Part shown: piece by piece, positions 60,401-64,000 of the stretch
Numbering within the stretch: the stretch's first letter is position 1
Layout: each line of letters opens with the position of its first letter
Assembly (NCBI RefSeq): GCF_000265525.1
Contig: NC_018015.1
Location: 966,322 to 1,030,321, forward strand
DNA: 64,000 nt
Origin: Thermococcus cleftensis
Lineage (GTDB): Archaea; Methanobacteriota_B; Thermococci; Thermococcales; Thermococcaceae
Reading direction: 5' to 3'
Program-made: the position numbers and the translations under genes
The notes under the pieces: model-generated
Databases searched by the model: none
What the model was told of the DNA's origin: nothing
Seen by the model: only the letters and a program-made list of their open reading frames with translations

Positions 60401-61349
60401 CCTGCCCGAGAAGCGCGGCGGCAAGATGGACGCTCCGCTCGTCGTTACCACACGCCTCGACCCGCGCGAGGTGGACAGTGAGGTCCACAACATGGACGTG
60501 GTCCGCTACTATCCCCTTGAATTCTACAGCGCCACCTACGAGATGAAGTCTCCGAAGGAGATTAAGTTCATCGAGCGCGTTGAGGACAGGCTCGGCAAAC
60601 CGGAGATGTACGAGGGCATAAAGTTCACCCACGATACGGACGACATCGGCCTCGGCCCGAAGATGAGCCTGTACAAACAGCTCGGCGATATGGTGGAGAA
60701 GGTGGAGCGCCAGCTCGCCCTCGCCGAGCGCATTCGCGCGGTGGACGAGCACCACGTTGCCGAAACGATAATCAACTCCCACCTCGTCCCGGATTTGAGG
60801 GGCAACCTGAGGAGCTTCACCCGTCAGGAGTTCAGGTGTGTGAAATGCAACACGAAGTACCGCAGACCGCCGCTGGCCGGCAAATGCCCGAAGTGCGGCG
60901 GTAAGATAGTCCTTACCGTCAGCAAGGGCGCCATAGAGAAGTACCTGCCAACGGCCAAGATGCTCGTCACGAAGTACAACGTGCTCGACTACACGAGGCA
61001 GAGGATATGCCTGACCGAGAAGGACATAAAGTCCCTCTTCGAGAACGTCTTCCCGGAGAGACAGAGGACGCTTATGGGATTCTCCGCCGACGTATGCGAG
61101 AAGATGATAAAGGAGCGGACGGGCAAATCCAACGGTCGGAACGGCTACCTCGACGAGCTGAAGGCCAACGGGAAGCTCAAGAAAAAGGCCGAAAAGTCAA
61201 AGGCCGGGACGAAAACTGAAAAGAAGTCCAAAAAAGCCGATAAGAAAACAAAACCCTCCGAGGGTCTGGAAAAGGCCGTCAGGAAGGAGAAGTCAAAGAT
61301 GAAAAAGCCCAAGAAGGGCATCAGCCTCGACGAGTTCTTTGGCTCCTAG
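57450..61349 (+). CDS. polC: DNA polymerase D large subunit DP2 (catalytic)
   Basis: A 1299-residue replicative polymerase subunit found only in archaea. No intein is visible, unlike some Pyrococcus copies. The active site has N962, D964 and D966 in the NCDGDED motif, located as in other DP2. Zinc ribbons occur at FKCPECGHTGPEHICPRCG (~710-730), HCAKCNVDY ... FRCPKCG and FRCVKCNTKYRRPPLAGKCPKCGG (~1130, in two parts). A charged linker (KGKKAEDSKPGESKAEDFG) sits near residue 290. The C-terminal lysine-rich tail ends in GISLDEFF, a PCNA-binding PIP box. Co-transcribed with cdc6 and DP1. Confidence 0.97.
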   Translation: MGEELYSPEMKAYFESLQREIDRAYEVARKARAQGKDPSLEVEVPQATDMAGRVESLVGPPGVAERIRELVREYGKELAALKVVDEIIDGKFGDLGSKEKYAEQAVRTALAILTEGIVSAPLEGIADVKIKRNEWEDNSEYLALYYAGPIRSSGGTAQALSVLVGDYVRKKLGLDRFKPSEKHIERMVEEIDLYHRAVTRLQYHPEADEVRLAMRNIPIEITGEETDKVEVSHRDVPGVETNHLRGGAILVLAEGVLQKAKKLVKYIDKMGVDGWDWIKEFVEAKEKGKKAEDSKPGESKAEDFGAREEVAEKVEKGFYYELYERFRANIAPNKKYTKEIIGGRPLFAEPSTNGGFRLRYGRSRVSGFATWSVNPATMLILDEFIAIGTQMKTERPGKGCIVTPATTVEGPIVKLRDGSVVRVDDYQTALRIRDKIEEILYVGDALVNFGDFVENNQTLLPANYAEEWWVQEFVKAIAETYEVELKPFSDNPREAIEEAAEYIELDPDFLEKLLKDPLRVRPSVEEAVHISKVLDVPLHPYYTLYWNTLEPEEVEELQRALVGAQIEWDEFRKLKFARKVVLDSDPKIKRHLELLGLPHRLERTEDRKKVIVIDYPWSAALLTPLGNLEWEFEAKPLFTVIDIINENNGIKLRDRGISWIGARMGRPEKAKERKMKPPVQVLFPIGLAGGSSRDIKKAAEEGKVTSVEIAFFKCPECGHTGPEHICPRCGTRKELLWHCAKCNVDYSQGEAENFDFRCPKCGTELKPYARRTIKPSELLRAAMENVKVYGIDRLKGVQGMTSGFKMAEPLEKGLLRAKNDVYVFKDGTIRFDATDAPITHFKPREIGTSVEKLRELGYTHDFEGKPLERDDQILELKVQDVILPYEAGKYLLKVARFIDDLLEKFYGLPRFYNAEKMEDLVGHLVIGLAPHTSAGIIGRIIGFSDVLVGYAHPYYHAAKRRNCDGDEDAVMLLLDALLNFSKYYLPEKRGGKMDAPLVVTTRLDPREVDSEVHNMDVVRYYPLEFYSATYEMKSPKEIKFIERVEDRLGKPEMYEGIKFTHDTDDIGLGPKMSLYKQLGDMVEKVERQLALAERIRAVDEHHVAETIINSHLVPDLRGNLRSFTRQEFRCVKCNTKYRRPPLAGKCPKCGGKIVLTVSKGAIEKYLPTAKMLVTKYNVLDYTRQRICLTEKDIKSLFENVFPERQRTLMGFSADVCEKMIKERTGKSNGRNGYLDELKANGKLKKKAEKSKAGTKTEKKSKKADKKTKPSEGLEKAVRKEKSKMKKPKKGISLDEFFGS

Positions 61350-61392
61350 CTTTACCGTTAATCATATATATCATTACGCCCCTCTTTCTTTG

Positions 61393-62085
61393 ATGGGAAT
61401 GAGCCCCGGGTTCAAATTGCTCCCCAGTGTGGCCTACCTCCGCGTCCAGCGGCAGGCTTTCATCGGCTATTCCATGCCCCTCGCGGGGTGGATTGGCGAG
61501 TACATGATAAACTATGGAAGGCTCCCAAGACCCAACTTCCTCGGGAGGGCGATGGGAAAGCTGGGCTTTCACTTTGCTGGTGAAGAGCGCGATGAGCGTT
61601 TCATAACCCAGTTCTTCACGAAGGGGAGCGTTTCGGTAAGCGCGAGCTGGGACGTTGAAAGGGAAAGCCTTTTCCTACAGCTCATTCCCCTCCGCTCAAG
61701 GCTCTCGCGGGGACTGACGGTTAGGGCGGAGCACATAGAGTTCTACGACCAGTACGTGGTGAGCATAGAGCCTGCCGGGAAGCTCCCGCCTGGAGTGAGG
61801 GGGATAGGCATAAACGCCCTGATTCTTGAGGATTTTTACCCCATTGAGACTCCCTACTGGGGAATGCTCCACGAGGACTGGGAGAGCGAGCTGAACCTGC
61901 TCGTTATGAAGGACGAGGTTTACGATAGGCTGAGCCGCGAGGAGTACCGCTGTCCGGTCTGCTTTTCCCCGCTCCACGAGGAGAACGGCGTCCTGAAGTG
62001 TTCCTCCTGTGGCTTTACCTACGCCCCGGAGAACGACTTCGAGAGGGTGATCGAGGAGTTCAGTGTGGAGGAGTTCGCGTTTTAG
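61393..62085 (+). CDS. Hypothetical protein with C-terminal zinc ribbon
   Basis: A 230-residue protein. A TATA-like catatatatc near 61362-61372 suggests a transcript that begins at about the ATG 61393, so a leaderless start is preferred; ATG 61399 is possible. The main part shows no signal peptide and a mixed alpha/beta pattern (VSASWDVERESLFLQLIPLRSR ... AEHIEFYDQYVVSIEPAGK). The last ~45 residues form a zinc ribbon, YRCPVCFSPLHEENG and LKCSSCGFTYAP (CxxC ... CxxC). Such ribbons are typical of archaeal nucleic-acid-associated proteins, but no family is recognised. Confidence 0.78.
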   Translation: MGMSPGFKLLPSVAYLRVQRQAFIGYSMPLAGWIGEYMINYGRLPRPNFLGRAMGKLGFHFAGEERDERFITQFFTKGSVSVSASWDVERESLFLQLIPLRSRLSRGLTVRAEHIEFYDQYVVSIEPAGKLPPGVRGIGINALILEDFYPIETPYWGMLHEDWESELNLLVMKDEVYDRLSREEYRCPVCFSPLHEENGVLKCSSCGFTYAPENDFERVIEEFSVEEFAF

Positions 62086-62105
62086 GGGCTCAGGGTTTGT
62101 TAAGA

Positions 62106-62111
62106 TTTTTT
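62106..62111 (+). terminator. T-run after the zinc-ribbon gene
   Basis: TTTTTT about 20 bp after the stop at 62085, the form of an archaeal intrinsic terminator. Confidence 0.4.
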
Positions 62112-62221
62112 GAGCATACACTGGTTGGTATAGTGTTTATTGCGTTGTAGTCAAAAAAAGTTCCCGTATTGAGTTAACCTTTAAAAACAATAGGGGATAG
62201 TTAGACTCGATGGTGATTGTC

Positions 62222-64000
62222 ATGGCGATGACCGAAGGTAATGATGTTGTTGCTGAAGCTAGAGTCGTGGAGTCCCTTCTCGGGGGCCTTGAACCCGAGA
62301 TCCGGACTAACAGTGCCATGGATGTGTTCAGGGAGATTTTTGAGCACTGGGGTTTTGAGAGTGAGGATGAAGAAGTTGAGAGGGAATACCTCGATGACTT
62401 CGTTGATGAGAACACTGGAGAGTTAAAGGTAATCTCTGTGGCACGCTCTAGGGGCTTAAATTTCTACGTCATCTACGCTGAAACATGGAAGGACACTCTT
62501 AAATACCGCCAAAAGCTCGTGAAAAACCTGCTGAACTTTACCTCATATTCCTCGGATATCTCGTTCGCAAACTTCATCATCATTCTGGATGTGATAGAGA
62601 ACCCAAAGAGCAAGAAGCACAAGTACTGGAAGCTCATCATTCCAATCTACCAGAGAAAGCTTGAGAGCGCAAAGCTCAACGTCTACGTAATCGACCCCGA
62701 GGAGAAGAAGTTCAGGACGCTGGCAACGAACATCTCGAAAGTTGCCCTGGAGCTCAGAAAGCACGATACGCTTTCCGCCAGCTTAATCAGGGATGCACTG
62801 AACAATTACATGCTCGTTAAACCATTGGCCGAGGAGTTCTTCAGGGAGTACAAGAGGAGCTACTACGACCTTAAAAACTGGATTAAAACGAGATATGGTT
62901 CAGAGCTAAGAGCCCTCTGCCCCGATGACTACCTCCTCACCGGTGAATCGATAGAAATACCAAAAGCCAAGAGGGAAGAAATATTCGTTGAGAGGGCCTC
63001 CAAAACCTTCGCCCACACGTTCTTCAACAGGCTGATGTTCGTCTACTTCCTCCAGAAGAAGGGCTGGATAGTTGACCTCAGTACCCTCAGGAAGGAACTC
63101 CAGGATGAGGTTGACCTCCGGAACTTCGTCAAGTGGCTCCACGACCAGTACGAGGAATACGGCGGTAACTTTTATGGGGATTACCTTAGGGTTCTCTTCC
63201 TCTACGCGATGAACCGTCCAAGAAGGGGCTACAGTCGTAAGGACATCGAGGACATCAACAAAGTGCCTTCCCCCATCGTCAGGGATGTCTTTCTCTACGG
63301 TGTCCCCTACTTCAACGGCGGACTCTTCAGCCCAGTTGAAATCGCAGGCGTAAACCTCGACGAGGTTATCACGGAGATAGACAACAAACTCATTACGGAG
63401 ATTGTGATGGGCTTCTTTGAGGTCTACAACTTCACCGTCACGGAGGAGACCCCCTACGAGGTTGAGGTTGCCGTTGACCCGGCCATGCTTGGCAAGATTT
63501 ACGAGTCGCTCATAGCCGAAGAGGAACAAATTGAAAGCGAGGAGGAGAGGCGGGCATCTGGAATATTCTACACTCCGAGGAGCGAAGTGGATTTCATGTG
63601 CAGGATGGCGGTCTATGAATACCTCGAAAGGAACACCAAGCTCGATAAAGGCCTCCTCAGGAGTTTCGTGTTCACCCCACCCTATAATTGGGATCCAAAG
63701 AGCCTCTCCTGGAATGAAATAGAGACCCTTGAGAGGGCCCTCAACGAGGTCAGGGTCGTTGACCCCGCGGCTGGAAGCGGTGCGTTTCTCGTTGGAATGT
63801 ACCACCTCCTCATAGAGCTCCACGAAAAGCTCACCGAGGACAGCAAGGTTACCTACAAGAAGAAGCTTGAAATCATCAGGGACAACATCTACGGCGTTGA
63901 CATAAAGGACTGGGCGATAAGGGTGGCAAAGCTCAGGCTGTGGTTGGCGCTCATCGAGGGTGAGGGAACTATCCCGAACGAGCCGATCCTGCCCAACCTT
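62222..64000 (+). CDS. N6-adenine DNA methyltransferase, Eco57I/type IIG or PglX-like (3' end outside window)
   Basis: The frame is open from ATG 62222 to the last base (593 codons). GGTGAT at 62212 precedes the start; ATG 62210 is the alternative. TATA-like CTTTAAAA lies at 62179-62186. The N-terminal ~230 residues show an alpha/beta, nuclease-like pattern (LKVISVARSRGLNFYVIYAE). A helical segment RASKTFAHTFFNRLMFVYF (~265) is common to PglX/type IIG proteins, and IFYTPRSEV (~447) is the 'YTP' motif. Motif I DPAAGSGAFLVG begins at residue ~514. The catalytic NPPY motif must lie beyond the window. Probably a restriction-modification or BREX-like defence enzyme. Confidence 0.88.
   Translation, partial: MAMTEGNDVVAEARVVESLLGGLEPEIRTNSAMDVFREIFEHWGFESEDEEVEREYLDDFVDENTGELKVISVARSRGLNFYVIYAETWKDTLKYRQKLVKNLLNFTSYSSDISFANFIIILDVIENPKSKKHKYWKLIIPIYQRKLESAKLNVYVIDPEEKKFRTLATNISKVALELRKHDTLSASLIRDALNNYMLVKPLAEEFFREYKRSYYDLKNWIKTRYGSELRALCPDDYLLTGESIEIPKAKREEIFVERASKTFAHTFFNRLMFVYFLQKKGWIVDLSTLRKELQDEVDLRNFVKWLHDQYEEYGGNFYGDYLRVLFLYAMNRPRRGYSRKDIEDINKVPSPIVRDVFLYGVPYFNGGLFSPVEIAGVNLDEVITEIDNKLITEIVMGFFEVYNFTVTEETPYEVEVAVDPAMLGKIYESLIAEEEQIESEEERRASGIFYTPRSEVDFMCRMAVYEYLERNTKLDKGLLRSFVFTPPYNWDPKSLSWNEIETLERALNEVRVVDPAAGSGAFLVGMYHLLIELHEKLTEDSKVTYKKKLEIIRDNIYGVDIKDWAIRVAKLRLWLALIEGEGTIPNEPILPNL

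Noticed and set aside
57450-61349. Intein in DP2 (and RadA)
   Set aside because: Some Thermococcales carry inteins in these genes, but lengths (1299 and 354 residues) and continuous family motifs show none here.

Overview
The window is a piece of the chromosome of a hyperthermophilic euryarchaeon of the order Thermococcales, most likely a Thermococcus. It encodes archaeal-type replication proteins (Orc1/Cdc6, both subunits of DNA polymerase D, RadA, NucS), ADP-forming acetyl-CoA synthetase, an extracellular GH13 alpha-amylase, pyrrolidone carboxyl peptidase, an M32 carboxypeptidase, Trm14 and TtuA-type tRNA modification enzymes, VapBC and archaeal DUF families (DUF460, DUF515, DUF211, DUF2118). 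Genes are tightly packed, often overlap by 1-30 bp, have GGTG(A)-type ribosome binding sites 4-7 nt before the start, and AT-rich TATA boxes about 25 bp before the predicted transcript start. I saw no tRNA, rRNA, insertion sequence or CRISPR array. Many chosen starts are the internal ATG/GTG that sits behind a good ribosome binding site.

Left third (1-31 kb): the end of a surface-polysaccharide-like locus, a site-2 protease, TtuA, an orphan AAA ATPase preceded by a 41-bp palindrome, small membrane proteins with a winged-helix partner, a DUF460 RuvC-like nuclease, a vapBC pair with a candidate operator, a five-gene DUF4129/MoxR/DUF58 operon, and a five-gene type IV pilus-like secretion operon without a visible pilin. 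Next come a permuted GTPase and two orphan Dpp-type permeases. Beside these lies the most unusual locus in the window. It pairs a radical SAM/SPASM enzyme with an overlapping 48-codon peptide gene (29697-29843) that has four cysteines, each with an acidic residue exactly four positions later (one CX3D and three CX3E). This looks like a ranthipeptide-class RiPP system.

Middle (31-45 kb): Trm14, a small lipoprotein, an FAH-family enzyme, TrpRS, the alpha subunit of ADP-forming acyl-CoA synthetase, two ArsR-like regulators flanking DUF211, the alpha-amylase with a Thermococcales glycolytic motif between its TATA box and start, Nnr, a macro-domain protein and MTA/SAH deaminase.

Right third (45-64 kb): the replication-origin neighbourhood. 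A 700-bp gene-free AT-rich stretch (51679-52385) carries two inverted origin recognition boxes (ORBs) and several mini-ORBs. It is flanked by a potassium channel, radA and nucS on one side, and on the other by two YbjN-like paralogues, orc1/cdc6 and the two polD genes, which abut each other. Palindromes of the mini-ORB type (TTCCASTGGAA) are scattered through coding and promoter DNA from about 45.5 to 55.9 kb and nearly absent elsewhere, including several inside the DP1 linker. The window ends inside an Eco57I/PglX-like N6-adenine DNA methyltransferase.
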